DNA of 64,000 nucleotides from Zychaea mexicana. Its lineage: Eukaryota > Mucoromycota > Mucoromycetes > Mucorales > Lichtheimiaceae. Position numbers and translations under genes: made by a program. This document shows positions 54,291 through 64,000 of the stretch, piece by piece (within the stretch, counting starts at the first letter, position 1; the number at the start of each line of letters is the position of its first letter). Location of the stretch: positions 186,001 to 250,000 of the forward strand of contig NW_026516686.1 in assembly GCF_025766255.1 (NCBI RefSeq). Reading direction: 5' to 3'. A model generated the notes under the pieces. It had not been told where the DNA came from and did not search any database. It worked only from the letters and a program-made list of their open reading frames with translations.

Positions 54291-55158
54291 ACTCACTGAG
54301 CTTAATCAAGACATCAGCTCACTACCGTTTACACCCTTGGACATAAACCATACACATTTTTACTTTACTTTACACTCATATCACTTCACAACCCGTCTGT
54401 AATAAACGATATTATTACTGGTGCTCACTACAAAACATACACTTAAACCGTTACGCAACTACCTGGAATACCCCAAATTCACCGTAACAGTACCATTCAA
54501 TAATTCTCTTTTCTTAATTATAAAATAGGCAGCGTCCCTGCAGTGGAGAAGGCGTTGATTTACAAAGAGTCATTGATGAGCTGGAGCCGATAATAATTAG
54601 TACTTGTTCACCTGACATGCTGGACTGTGATGTAAAGTCTTCATGGTTACAATGTATTTATATGTACTTGTGCACGTGAATCAGACATTGAGCTGGTAGG
54701 CAACTTCTATTTTTCTTCAAACTTATGCAAGTGGAAGGAAGTTTCCTTTAACCGTATATTTTCTACAGGATAAGCAGAACTGGTCTTGGTCCAACACCGA
54801 AAAAAAGCGTTCCCAATCAGCATCCACACTTGAACACAGAGACCGTCAAAAAATCCATCAGCCCGCTCAGAGCTTGTCAGCCATTCAGAGCCTGAGTTTC
54901 CAGAACCTGCGATTTCGGCATGAAACACCGTATCGTCGTCATCAATACCATCATTGAAGGCAAAATTTACAGAAGATGACAAAAATAAGCTTGAAAAGAT
55001 GGTCAAGGATTTAAATCCTGGTCCTTGGAAGCTACCAAGAAAGCTGCCCAAAAGGATGAGGAAGTCCAATCGGTGGAAGAGAAGATGGCCGAATTTAGAT
55101 CTAAGTGCACCAATTTGGAGTAAGTATGGGTTGTGAAAGACACATTTTATCGTCCTTA
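54291..55158. other. Unresolved sequence beside the retrotransposon relic
   Basis: A plus-strand frame at about 54953-55025 (KFTEDDKNKLEKMVKDLNPG), continued in another frame (EEVQSVEEKMAEFRSKC) up to a GTAAGT at about 55122, looks like a frameshifted helical exon. A 177-codon minus-strand frame overlaps it. Neither could be assigned. Confidence 0.3.
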
Positions 55159-55860
55159 CTAAAAACTTCTGTAGCCCTGTATATTCGCTCGATAATCGCC
55201 GCCGTACTTTATTAGAAAAAAAAGCATATTGATATACCACTTCACCACAAGCAAATAAAGGGTATCTTTTAACAACCCTTTACCATTTGTTCTTCCCCAT
55301 TCCCATTGGCTACGGATCCACCCGCAATAAGCGACTCGACAATTGAGTGCGTCCAAACTTGGCTCTTTGGTGACAGCAGCCGGGCCATCCCGTTTCGACA
55401 ACAAATCGGGGACATGGTTGTTTCTACCAGGTTTGTACTGGATATCCGGATCATAGAACTCTATTTCGGCTATCCATAGCGTCAGCGGTGGCGTTAATTT
55501 TGAAATACTTCAGTGGGTGATGGTCCGAGTACAAGATATATTGTCGCCCTTTGATAAATCAACGCCACGTTCGCAAGGCGTGAAAGATACCGAGCATTTC
55601 TCTTTCTTGTGCGGGATATGACCGTTCTGTAGATGACAGCTTCTTGGATTTGAAAGCCAATGGATGAGGGAGACCATCGGATCCTTCTTGGAAAAGCACA
55701 GCACCAACACCAAATCAGATGCGTCAGTCTTGTCCGGATTTGGCGGCATCGTATCACGCGTTCTGGACTTGATTTTTGTCAAAAGCCTGCTGGCACTCAA
55801 CGACCATGCAATCGCCCTTTTCTTCGCTCCTTTGCCCTTTATCAAAATCCGTCAAAGGCG
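55159..55860 (-). mobile_element. Ty3/Gypsy retrotransposon relic (RT end and RNase H)
   Basis: The minus strand carries the RNase H region of a Ty3/Gypsy polyprotein, from about 55740 down to 55300. TDASD is followed, one frame over, by GVGAVLFQEGSDGLPHPLAF, KSKKLSSTERSYPAQEREML and GIFHALRTWR. There is then an in-frame stop, DHHPLKYF, and in yet another frame FYDPDIQYKPGRNNHVPDLL (the YKPGxNNxVPDxLS block). Upstream, ECQQAFDK remains from the end of the reverse transcriptase. Frameshifts and a stop show the copy is dead. No LTR pair was identified. Confidence 0.8.
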
Positions 55861-56777
55861 CCGCCATCCTCAAACAAGAAACAAAAGTCACAATAACTCT
55901 CTTTATACCCTCACTACAATCATCGTTGCTTTTCACTATGTACATTATTTATTCTATGTTATTCATATGCAAAAATCTCTTTTACTTCAGTCACTCAAAA
56001 TACCGTTCATCATCTCATCGACACACATATAGCCTTAACACCTCCCTCGCATACCCTTCATTTTAAATCAAAGTTATCAATAAATTTCTTCAATTTTTTA
56101 CCGTACTAGTGATTGATATATTGAGTTATACTGTAACGACCTTTGATTAGCAAATATCACAGATATGTGGACGTTTAATGATAGGTACATGTACGACTTT
56201 AACAAATACATACAGTGCTTACGAATTGTGTGAATTTACGGTGCACAAGATATCGTACGCTTCAGGATGATGACTAATTCCGCAGTTCTGCTACTTTATA
56301 ATTTGTGAGAAAGACAGCTTATCAGGCAGAGAAAAACAATAACGCATGAATGGCGATCACCATAAACGAAGGGCACACAGCTTATTGGTTAAGGTCAGTC
56401 CGTTGGACGAGCTTGCTTCTTGCCGGGCTTGCTGATCATATCCTGTTATTACCTAGGGGCTAGTATTCCCAATATACTGGCATATTTGAGCTACCAAGCA
56501 GCAGTGTGCTTATATCAAATGACCAATGTCTGCACCTCATACCTAAAGTCAAGCATAAACACAATTGCGTGAGCCTCCTCTCCTCTATTCATGTGGTATG
56601 TAGAAATAATTCCAGCATTTTTTAAACTCCCGTATACTCGCATACTCCATGTGCGTATACTGTGTGCCCGACCTTTTTTTTTTAGTTCGCCCTTTTTTTA
56701 TTACTATTCTTTTTACGGTTCTCTGACGCAAAAAGTAAGCAACAGCCCTCACTTCCCGGTCCATTCTTCGTTAGCCG
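55861..56777. other. Upstream region of the low-complexity protein gene
   Basis: About 0.9 kb of AT-rich DNA without a supported gene; the last 100 bases are probably leader. Confidence 0.4.
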
Positions 56778-59576
56778 ATGTCCTCTCTTGTTGAAACATC
56801 GAACAAGGAGGAATTACCTCCTGTACCTGGTGTTCAAAACATTCCTGGTATAAATGTAGCAAAAGAAAGATTGATTGACACAACCAACACAGAGAAGGAC
56901 CCTGCTGACTTTTTTTCCCTGCTTTCTATACACTGTGTATCTCTTTTTCTTTCTGTATTCAACCTAAACTGTTGCAACACAACCTTTTTTCTTACCACGG
57001 GGACGCACAAAAAAAAAGGCCACGATTCGAACACTCAATCGCTCTCCCAGAGGATATGGAACGGTTTCGGTCTAATGACCTATATGCATCGCAAAGTGGA
57101 ATCAACATCCAACCCGAATTCGACATCCAACAATAGCAGCAGCAGTAGCAGCAGCAACAGCAAAACCGACACTGTTTCTATTCGTCATCAGAAGGATACC
57201 ATTACGCAAAATCGAGAAGACTTACAAGAAGAGCTCATCTCCATGCTGACTGCGAGTGAAGAAGCTCTCGAAGATAAAGATACCATAACCAAGATTGATA
57301 ATTTAATTGCGCTTATGAAGGCACATAAACTGTCAGACGACCAGATCCCTCCACCACCACCTCCAACGTCCTCCAACGCCAACAATGCCGTCACCAATGC
57401 AGCAACAGCGATAGCAGCGGCGTCATCATCATCTTGCTCCTCGTCCTCGTCCTCATCCTCTTCCTCCTCGTTCGATTTTAACTTTGATAACAAGTCGGGA
57501 TATGCAGTTGATGGACCATTGCAGATACCCCTCGACAGTAGTGCAGCAATTGGAGCTAAACCATCAACAGGGGCAGGAACAACATCAACAAGCGACAATA
57601 GCAGCAAACCATCCGTTATTCCCATGACTGATTTCCATTTTTCTTTTACCACCTCTTTGTCATCCACCACATCTCCTTCTTCTTCGTCTTCTTCATCCAC
57701 TCGCACCAGAACATATTCTCGTCGTCACAGTAGTAGGAATGGATTACGACGCAGCTCTGGCAACCAAGCACTCTATACACAACAGCAAGAGCCGCATCCG
57801 TTGTCCCAGGCAACAACGTATCCCGACGCAACATCATCATCTTCATTGAGGCGTGGCGGCGACGTCGATGACGATGACGACGATTATGAAAGCGATATTG
57901 ATGTAATCGAGGCACAAATCCTGCGCGCAGCCAGCCCGTCCAAGCAAATGCATTTGTTAAATCGGAAGATTTTGCCTCTTCCAAAGCCACGATGGATACG
58001 GAAAGCTGGTATGCAGCAACAGCAACCGCAGCAACAGGAAAAGGCGCCGTCGTCGTCCGAAGCAGTAACAGCACAAACATCACAAACATCACCGCCAACG
58101 TCTCTAGCAACAGTGGCTGCTGATACCAGTACTGCGGCTACTGGTGCATCCACGAAATATACAGAGACACCTATTCCGTCATCGCCCTCCTCATCATCAG
58201 CAGCAGCAACCGTGACGCCGTACATGTGGCCATTTTCACCTCCTATCCTTGAATCCTCATCACGGAATTATGCATCTACTGCGTTTTCGCTCGGTGGACT
58301 CGGAGGAACAGGAGATTGTGACTCGGCTTTTGTCTCGACGAATTTGAAAGAGATATTGTTGGAACATGAGATACACAACGTTGGAGATCCAGTGGATGCA
58401 AGCTATAGGGAAAATACGAAAAAGATCAAACGATGTGGTAATAGGTTTACACTGACGAACGATTCAGAGGAACGTATCAAAGGGGGATTAAGGCGGAAGG
58501 ATCGTCGATGGAAAAGCAATGCTGTCGAAGACCGCAAGGGCAAATCAGAACCGCCTCCCCCGCCACCGGCTCATCCAGCACCACCATCATCATCATCATC
58601 ACCATCTGGGCCGCAATTTCCTGCAAGCTCCTTTGATTTCACAATGGGTGCACAGACAAGAGAAAATCTCAAGCAATTGCCGAAACTAGAGGATTTACCA
58701 CGATCCTCTGTCGGGCCATCACTGGGATTATCCAACGTCTTGCATCGTACGCTATCACAAAAGGTAGACAGGATGGAAGCGTTGGTCAATCGTGCGAGTC
58801 TCGCCAAATCATCACCTCAACAACAACCTCCTTCTCATCTTAACAACAACAAACATGCCGCCACACCCATCACTTCAACCCGACCATCACCGCCACCACC
58901 TCCGCCACCATTACCAGCACCGCTGTCGAATGCTGACAAGAAAAAAACGTCGATCAAGGAGAGCAACCGTCAGCGGACAAAAAATGACAAGGTTTCCAAC
59001 AAATCCAAATCCACAGCATCATCCAAGCGAGGGAAAAAATCGCAGAAAAAGAAGAAGGCGTCCACAACCACTGCAAGAACAACCACATCAGCAGCAGCAG
59101 CAGCAGCAGCGGAAAATGAGCAGGGCTCAGGAACAAACAGTAACAACAACAGCAGGATATATAACAAAAATACATCAGACGCTGCGATCGTTCGTAGCAC
59201 AGACCCGGATGAATGGATTTGTGTGTTTTGTCAATACGAGATCTTCAGTCATGGATTGGAAACGGCACGACGTAAAGGTGGCTATTATCGACGGAAAAGA
59301 GAACGGCAACGCAGGCTGAGAGAGATGGAAGCACGACGTGCAGGCGAATGCATCTCGGGACCGCCAAGTGATGTGGATGAAGGGGGCATCATGGATGATC
59401 CACTACAACAGCATATCGTACCGCCACCTGTAACCACATCAGCCACTGCCAGTAGTAGTAATAGTAGTAGTAATAATGGGAGTGGGCTGACAAGTGCTGC
59501 TACCTCTAACAGTGGCCCGCCTCTGGGACTTGTGGACCATAGGCGCAGAGGACGAGAAGACCATCGGGCAGCATAG
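56778..59576 (+). CDS. Large low-complexity protein with a C-terminal CVFC/basic motif
   Basis: One frame of 932 residues. Much is disordered: poly-Ser, poly-Pro, poly-Ala, Asp and Lys runs. Three parts look conserved and folded: ESDIDVIEAQILRAASPSKQ with LLNRKILPLPKPRW (about 360-400), RENTKKIKRCGNRFTLTNDS then ERIKGGLRRKDRRWKS (about 540-580), and near residue 815 DPDEWICVFCQYEIFSHGLE with GGYYRRKRERQRRLREMEAR, a single CxxC with a strongly basic helix. I do not recognise the family. The hydrophobic, Cys-containing stretch at residues about 47-77 resembles translated intron sequence (possible GTATCT donor near 56945 and AAAAAG acceptor near 57020), so the N-terminal part may be spliced out in life. 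Confidence 0.8.
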   Translation: MSSLVETSNKEELPPVPGVQNIPGINVAKERLIDTTNTEKDPADFFSLLSIHCVSLFLSVFNLNCCNTTFFLTTGTHKKKGHDSNTQSLSQRIWNGFGLMTYMHRKVESTSNPNSTSNNSSSSSSSNSKTDTVSIRHQKDTITQNREDLQEELISMLTASEEALEDKDTITKIDNLIALMKAHKLSDDQIPPPPPPTSSNANNAVTNAATAIAAASSSSCSSSSSSSSSSSFDFNFDNKSGYAVDGPLQIPLDSSAAIGAKPSTGAGTTSTSDNSSKPSVIPMTDFHFSFTTSLSSTTSPSSSSSSSTRTRTYSRRHSSRNGLRRSSGNQALYTQQQEPHPLSQATTYPDATSSSSLRRGGDVDDDDDDYESDIDVIEAQILRAASPSKQMHLLNRKILPLPKPRWIRKAGMQQQQPQQQEKAPSSSEAVTAQTSQTSPPTSLATVAADTSTAATGASTKYTETPIPSSPSSSSAAATVTPYMWPFSPPILESSSRNYASTAFSLGGLGGTGDCDSAFVSTNLKEILLEHEIHNVGDPVDASYRENTKKIKRCGNRFTLTNDSEERIKGGLRRKDRRWKSNAVEDRKGKSEPPPPPPAHPAPPSSSSSPSGPQFPASSFDFTMGAQTRENLKQLPKLEDLPRSSVGPSLGLSNVLHRTLSQKVDRMEALVNRASLAKSSPQQQPPSHLNNNKHAATPITSTRPSPPPPPPPLPAPLSNADKKKTSIKESNRQRTKNDKVSNKSKSTASSKRGKKSQKKKKASTTTARTTTSAAAAAAAENEQGSGTNSNNNSRIYNKNTSDAAIVRSTDPDEWICVFCQYEIFSHGLETARRKGGYYRRKRERQRRLREMEARRAGECISGPPSDVDEGGIMDDPLQQHIVPPPVTTSATASSSNSSSNNGSGLTSAATSNSGPPLGLVDHRRRGREDHRAA

Positions 59577-59961
59577 CAGCAGTACTTTGTTATTGTACGC
59601 ACACTATTACCACTACCACTACCATATATCTCATACGTATACTCTCTCTCTCTCTCTCTCTCTCTCCCAATCCAGCATATTCGCTTATTCTATATTGTTA
59701 TGTTGTACCATATTTCTTTTCTGCTGATCTTCTCTTGCGCCCCCCTCCGAAGTTGTTTAACATGTTTTAAGAACAAATACCAAAGCTTCTTTCCTGCTCT
59801 TTCGAGTATTTGACTCCGATGTATTATTTTCGAGTAGCACAAGGTTGTCTGTGTTTGGACACAAAGACGCATAGGGTTCTAGTAAAAAAAAGACTTGATT
59901 CGCTCTCTTTCTCTTCTTCCCCTCTTTCAGCACTTTTTGCTACTTATCAAACGAACACACT
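59577..59961. other. Intergenic region with CT microsatellite
   Basis: A run of 13 CT units lies at 59642-59667 in the 3' flank of the large gene. The rest is the promoter and leader of the next gene, CT-rich near 59895-59935. Confidence 0.6.
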
Positions 59962-60746
59962 ATGGTCCGTCTCGTATCGCTCCCTGCTGCTATTGCTACT
60001 CTTCTTTACGCTGCTGTTACTGCTTCGGCAGCACAGACCTCTGATGATGGCCAATTCAACATCTCGTCTCCTAACAACGGTGGTATCTTTGTTGCTGGTC
60101 AAATCTTGCCATTGACTTATAGCATGGACGATGCCACCTCTTGTAATGTCTCCCTCCATATTCTCGCAATGACCCGATACGATGATATCTCCTCCCTCTA
60201 AACTCACGCCTTTGATCTATTAATGTATAGCTTCCTTTGGCTTGAACATCTACCTTACATCCTCTACTGTTGCCAATGCTACCACCACGGCCATTGCTGC
60301 TCCTGCGGATGTTTCCAAGGATGCTTCTTCGGCTTTAACCGAGGATGGTAAAACCATCTATCAGCACATCATCAATTACGCCCTTCCTGCCTCGACTGCT
60401 GCTGGCTCCTACAGTGTAAGGCTATCATCATACATTGGGTAGAAAATTCCTGGTTAAATGGGGCACAATTGTTACCATTCTAACCCCCATTGCTCGGGGT
60501 ATGTTATGGCATTAGGTTATTTTTGAAGCTACCAACACCAATGTAAACACGACCATTCCTGTCACTATCCGTGCTGCTGCCGCTGCTTCTTCTTCTTCCT
60601 CATCACTGGCTTCTTCAAGCGCTACCGGCTCGTCGTCCAGCTCCCCGTCATCGAGCAGTGATAATAATGGAAGCAGCGCTGGCCATCTTGCGGTTTCCGC
60701 CGGTTTCCTTGGCGCTGTAATTGCTTCGGTCGCTGCTGTTTTCTAA
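59962..60746 (+). CDS. GPI-anchored Ser/Thr-rich wall protein (Kre9/Knh1-type domain)
   Basis: Three exons (59962-60142, 60231-60415, 60516-60746) give 198 residues. A signal peptide (residues 1 to about 23, VSLPAAIATLLYAAVTASA) is followed by FNISSPNNGGIFVAGQILPL, the start of the Kre9/Knh1-like N-terminal beta domain found in fungal extracellular matrix proteins. The domain continues through GLNIYLTSSTVANA and ends TNTNVNTTIPVTI. A Ser-rich stalk follows (SSSSSSLASSSATGSSSS), then a hydrophobic tail (HLAVSAGFLGAVIASVAAVF) that fits a GPI-attachment signal, with cleavage probably near NNGSSAG. It would be displayed on the plasma membrane or wall. The several NxT/S sites suit N-glycosylation. 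Confidence 0.9.
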
Positions 60747-61760
60747 ACAGAACAAGATTTAAAAAACTCAGTTACAATAGATAAAAAAGCATTTCCCATT
60801 ATGGGGTTCAAGAAGTATTTTTAGCCCATGCTTTCCATTTCCCATTTCGGTTCTTGCACCCTGCCTCAGATTCTTTTTTGTCTTTCACATCCTGCCTTTC
60901 TTTACGTATTTGGAAAAAAAAAACACCATGTATGTGATAGTCTGCTTTCTCTGTTTTACCACCAAATAATAACGTTGACTACTACAAGATGACTAAATAT
61001 CATGTCTACGCAGATTAAATATGTTGTTTAGTTCGTTTATAGAGTAAGAGGACAGGAACTCTTGTATTCAAATTAATTGACAATAAAGCGGTATGTATCT
61101 CACAATCTCCCTACTTCTGTGGATGCAGGGTTCTTCCAAACGTATCTAGTGTAGGACAAACTTCACAAAATGCATTATGTACCTTTTCAGGTTAGAGCCG
61201 GTTACAGCTTGGTAGCAACAAGCAAATTAACCTTTTTGAACCAAAACCGCATCCGGTTATTTCACGTAGTGACAGATCAGTAACGAGATGATTTAAGGGA
61301 AGTTGTAGCTAATGCTTTGTCTTTGAGGTGAACACCGGTTGAGCCAAAGATAGATTTTCACGCAAGGAAAGAGAAACAAGACACATTCCAAGGAAGTTAA
61401 AAAACAGGAACAAAGCCTTACTGTGTGTTGTCATCATAGTCAGCAATATATAGTGTCGTGTCTCTACAATCGCTGAGATGAATTTTTGTTCGCTTTCGAA
61501 AGGACGCGCGACCTGACCTCAGCGGAGAGAGAAAATCAAAACGAGGAACAAACACGAAATTAAAAAAAAACCATGCTTGGATGAGACAGCGTGCACACGT
61601 TTTTAATAATCACGACGACGCGTTACACACCACGGTCTGATCGGTTGAACCACCCATTTTGTTTTGTTTGTTTGTAGAGTAACGCGACACAGAAACAATG
61701 ATAACGATATAACGGCGAGGAATGCAATCCAGCGCACTTGATGGAGTCCCAAAAAAAACT
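60747..61760. other. Convergent intergenic region, no gene seen
   Basis: About 1 kb between two converging genes. It is AT-rich, with 3' UTRs expected at both ends. A small minus-strand frame at 61610-61864 is a shadow over the TRM11 last exon and its intron. Confidence 0.4.
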
Positions 61761-64000
61761 TTATTTCGCTTCAGATCCAGAAGCGCTGTTGCCTGATGAT
61801 TCGGGAGTAGAACGGCCGAAATTAAAGTACTGTGGTGAACAGCGCACAAAGCATTATTAGACAAGTCCCACTCTTCTTTTACCAGTTGAACATGTTAGAG
61901 AAAGTTTTAAAAAGTACCTTTTCACGGAAAAGATAGTGGCCAGGTCGTTTTGGATCCTCTATTTGTTCTGATGACGCTTCTAACGACGATGATGATGGTG
62001 ATGAATTTGTTGCTGGTGTCGTATCTGGCTGCTGTTGTGGTTCTGCCTGCTCTTTGGGTATACAGGACGACTCTGTATCGTGTGCGGTGATGCGTTGCGA
62101 CGCATCAAATTCGCGCACTTTTTCCATAGTGATCAATCGTCGAGCCCATTGGCCAAAGTTCTGTTCGCTGTTAGAGATCAATGTCATGCTAGGGTGTTGT
62201 GGGATATCGGCGCTGGAGTATCTAGTAATTGTAGGATAGAATGGGTTTATTTGACCGTGTCCTCCGTCACGTGTATACATAGATCATACTCGTTATCCTC
62301 GGTAAACTAACTTACTCGTCAACTACGGTGGGAAGCCAGTAGACCAAACGGCCACCTACACGCAAATGCTCGGCTGCGAAATTCAACAGATCTGCCAAGA
62401 CTTCGGACATTTCGTATGGCTTTGTAGGTGGATAATAATCTTCGCGTCTAGATAATACCAAAATGTGTTGCTCTTTTTCTTAGCACTTGACCATCACCGT
62501 CCATTCCTCCTGGCTCTTTAATATTTACGTGTGCATCGGCACGCCTTCATAAGTTCTCATTTGCAATGTCTTTTTCGAATCCTCTTTTCGTCCTAATCGT
62601 TTTGCTCCAGCACGAACACCATATGGCGCTATATATATAAACAGCGACCATGTTAGTCGTTACTCTATGACGCACAGAAAATGAGCAAGAAACTTACGAT
62701 CAGTAACAATAGCATCAAGCCAAGCTTTGGTACGCCATGGATGGTGACACACGTCAAACACTAAAGAATCCAATACTCTTCCTTGCAGACTATACTGCTC
62801 GATATTGGATCTCACGCTGCTCTTTCCTTTCCCGCGGATTTGTCGACCGTCAATATCCGATCCCAACGTAAATGCACCAAAATGTGCGCATGTGAACAAG
62901 AAACTGCCAGTGCCGACGAATGGATCATAGATCAATTTGCCGGAACCTGCTTGTGCTTGATTGGCCATGACGAGTGAGAGTTCTGCATCCATGGATGTGG
63001 TGCCTAGATACTTTCGCTTTTTCAGGTTGTACTTTTGAACAACGTCTCGACTACCCGAGGCCACCTAGTGATTACAAATAATGGGCCACAGTATAAAGTT
63101 TCTGATCAGCCTCTCTCTAACTCTTATGCATTACTCCCGATGATTACACGGACATCCCTTACCAATCGTCCCATATAGATCCATTCTCGTGCAGGCTCTA
63201 CTCCCAATTGCGGTAGCGCAGAGCCATAATCCTCCAAAACACAGAATCGATTATCTGGATTGCTCATCGAAATAGGACCATTGAAACCGAGGTATGAGAA
63301 TGAGTTGATAATCTCGCGTTGTTGTGGAACAGATATGGTCGAATTAAATGCGGATACACTAAATTTGAATGAAGCTTCATCGTATTTTCCTTTCTGTGTA
63401 CATGCCAAACAGATGCATTTTAGTTTTTTCTCTTTCTCTCTCTCTCTCCGTCGTATGTATCATCAATGGCGTTTTTGTAAATAACACTCCTCTTACTAAC
63501 CCAAAGTTCGGGCTGATCCTTGACTTGTGCATGAATCTCATCATACGAGTTGGCTTCAGCCCAGAGTTCATAAATTTTTCTGCACATGCCAACATACTTT
63601 TTTAGTTTTTCCGGTTGACCTTACTGTTTCGAATAGTCCTTACTTGATCAATATAGCACGCTTCACCAGTTTTTGGGCTTCCTGTTCTGAGTCCAGTGTC
63701 ACTTTGAAATAAGGGTTCTATTATCATTTCCAAAAACCCAAATGTATTCCATTGCGTGAGTTTTTCATTTAAAACCGGCTCTATTTTCTGAAAGTGTGTG
63801 TGTTGCTTTTTCTTACGTCGAGTCTATAGGTGCTTTCGTCGCATTCTAAATGAACCTTCTCCAGCTTCGCCAAAGAAAATAATTCAGGCAGCCGAAATTC
63901 TTCGTGGAACTATAAAAATAAAGGTTTTGTACAGCACAAAAGTCAGTGTATGTCTTTTTCTTTACTATGCAGGACAGTATAGGGACAATGAGCGAACCTG
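61761..64000 (-). CDS. TRM11: tRNA (guanine-10-N2) methyltransferase catalytic subunit Trm11 (5' truncated by window)
   Basis: Nine whole exons lie in the window (63909-63817, 63717-63644, 63579-63501, 63393-63163, 63064-62698, 62628-62529, 62447-62316, 62221-61918, 61829-61761), all in phase, plus the last codon (CAG) of a further exon at 63998-64000. Trm11 with Trm112 makes m2G10 in cytosolic tRNAs. The N-terminal THUMP part shows FHEEFRLPELFSLAKL, NPYFKVTLDSEQEAQKL and KKIYELWAEA. The Rossmann part shows KYNLKKRKYLGTTSMDAELS, the SAM-binding DPFVGTGSFL, the catalytic TDPPYGVRAGAKRLG formed across a splice junction, GGRLVYWLPT and QHPSMTLISNSEQNFGQWAR. A Ser/Gln-rich insert precedes the end HYLFREKYFNFGRST. 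Nearly all of the protein (about 480 residues) is present. Confidence 0.95.

Noticed and set aside
54707..55240. 177-codon minus-strand frame
   Set aside because: Overlaps a more protein-like plus-strand fragment and part of the Gypsy relic; no domain recognised, so not called as a gene.
1..64000. CRISPR arrays, bacterial operons, rRNA operon or 5S genes
   Set aside because: No regularly spaced repeats or rRNA signatures were found; gene structure is eukaryotic throughout.

Overview
The window is nuclear DNA from a filamentous fungus, most likely an early-diverging Mucoromycota (Mucorales-type) species. Genes carry several short GT-AG introns of about 45-300 bp, there are binuclear zinc-cluster regulators with long Gln/His/Asn/Ser tracts, and intergenic DNA is AT-rich with CT-rich stretches before start codons. 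The products are typical fungal housekeeping proteins. No operon or bacterial feature is present. Gene models were built by hand: reading frames were joined at GT-AG (three times GC-AG) junctions so that phase and family motifs agree.

Layout. 0.8-3.1 kb: cationic amino acid permease (+). 3.5-3.9 kb: decayed start of an MFS transporter (-). 5.2-7.1 kb: cofactor-independent phosphoglycerate mutase (-). 8.9-10.0 kb: ribosomal protein eL8 (-) with an ATG-only first coding exon. 10.5-13.1 kb: Zn2Cys6 regulator (-). 13.9-15.1 kb: PabC/Abz2-like class IV PLP enzyme (-). 15.4-19.2 kb: a 3.8-kb imperfect palindrome with 1.29-kb arms, each holding a hAT-like element. 19.3-20.5 kb: alpha/beta-hydrolase fold protein lacking the catalytic serine (+). 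20.7-22.1 kb: PPR-like mitochondrial protein (+). 22.5-23.6 kb: second zinc-cluster protein (-). 24.3-26.1 kb: ATG15 autophagic-body lipase (+). 27.4-30.8 kb: TBC-domain RabGAP (+). 31.2-33.9 kb: fungal regulator with a middle-homology domain but no zinc cluster (-). 38.1-39.8 kb: ASA1 WD40 protein (+). 41.1-42.7 kb: ammonium transporter (+). 44.4-46.3 kb: GlnA/PuuA/FluG-type glutamine-synthetase-like enzyme (+). 46.3-56.8 kb: a gene-poor stretch with a pogo-like MITE, a 41-bp tandem repeat, unresolved coding fragments and a broken Ty3/Gypsy piece. 56.8-59.6 kb: very low-complexity 932-residue protein (+). 60.0-60.7 kb: small GPI-anchored Kre9/Knh1-type wall protein (+). 61.8 kb to the end: TRM11 tRNA methyltransferase (-), its 5' end beyond the window.

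The genes are mostly unrelated housekeeping functions. The one pairing suggesting shared physiology is the ammonium transporter (with GATA-type sites upstream) followed 1.7 kb later by the glutamine-synthetase-like enzyme. The most unusual structure is the large palindrome separating two divergent genes, giving both the same promoter-proximal DNA in mirror image. No unmistakably new multi-gene system is present; the best leads are the palindrome, the apparent pseudo-hydrolase beside it, and the possible start-overlapping uORF of ATG15.
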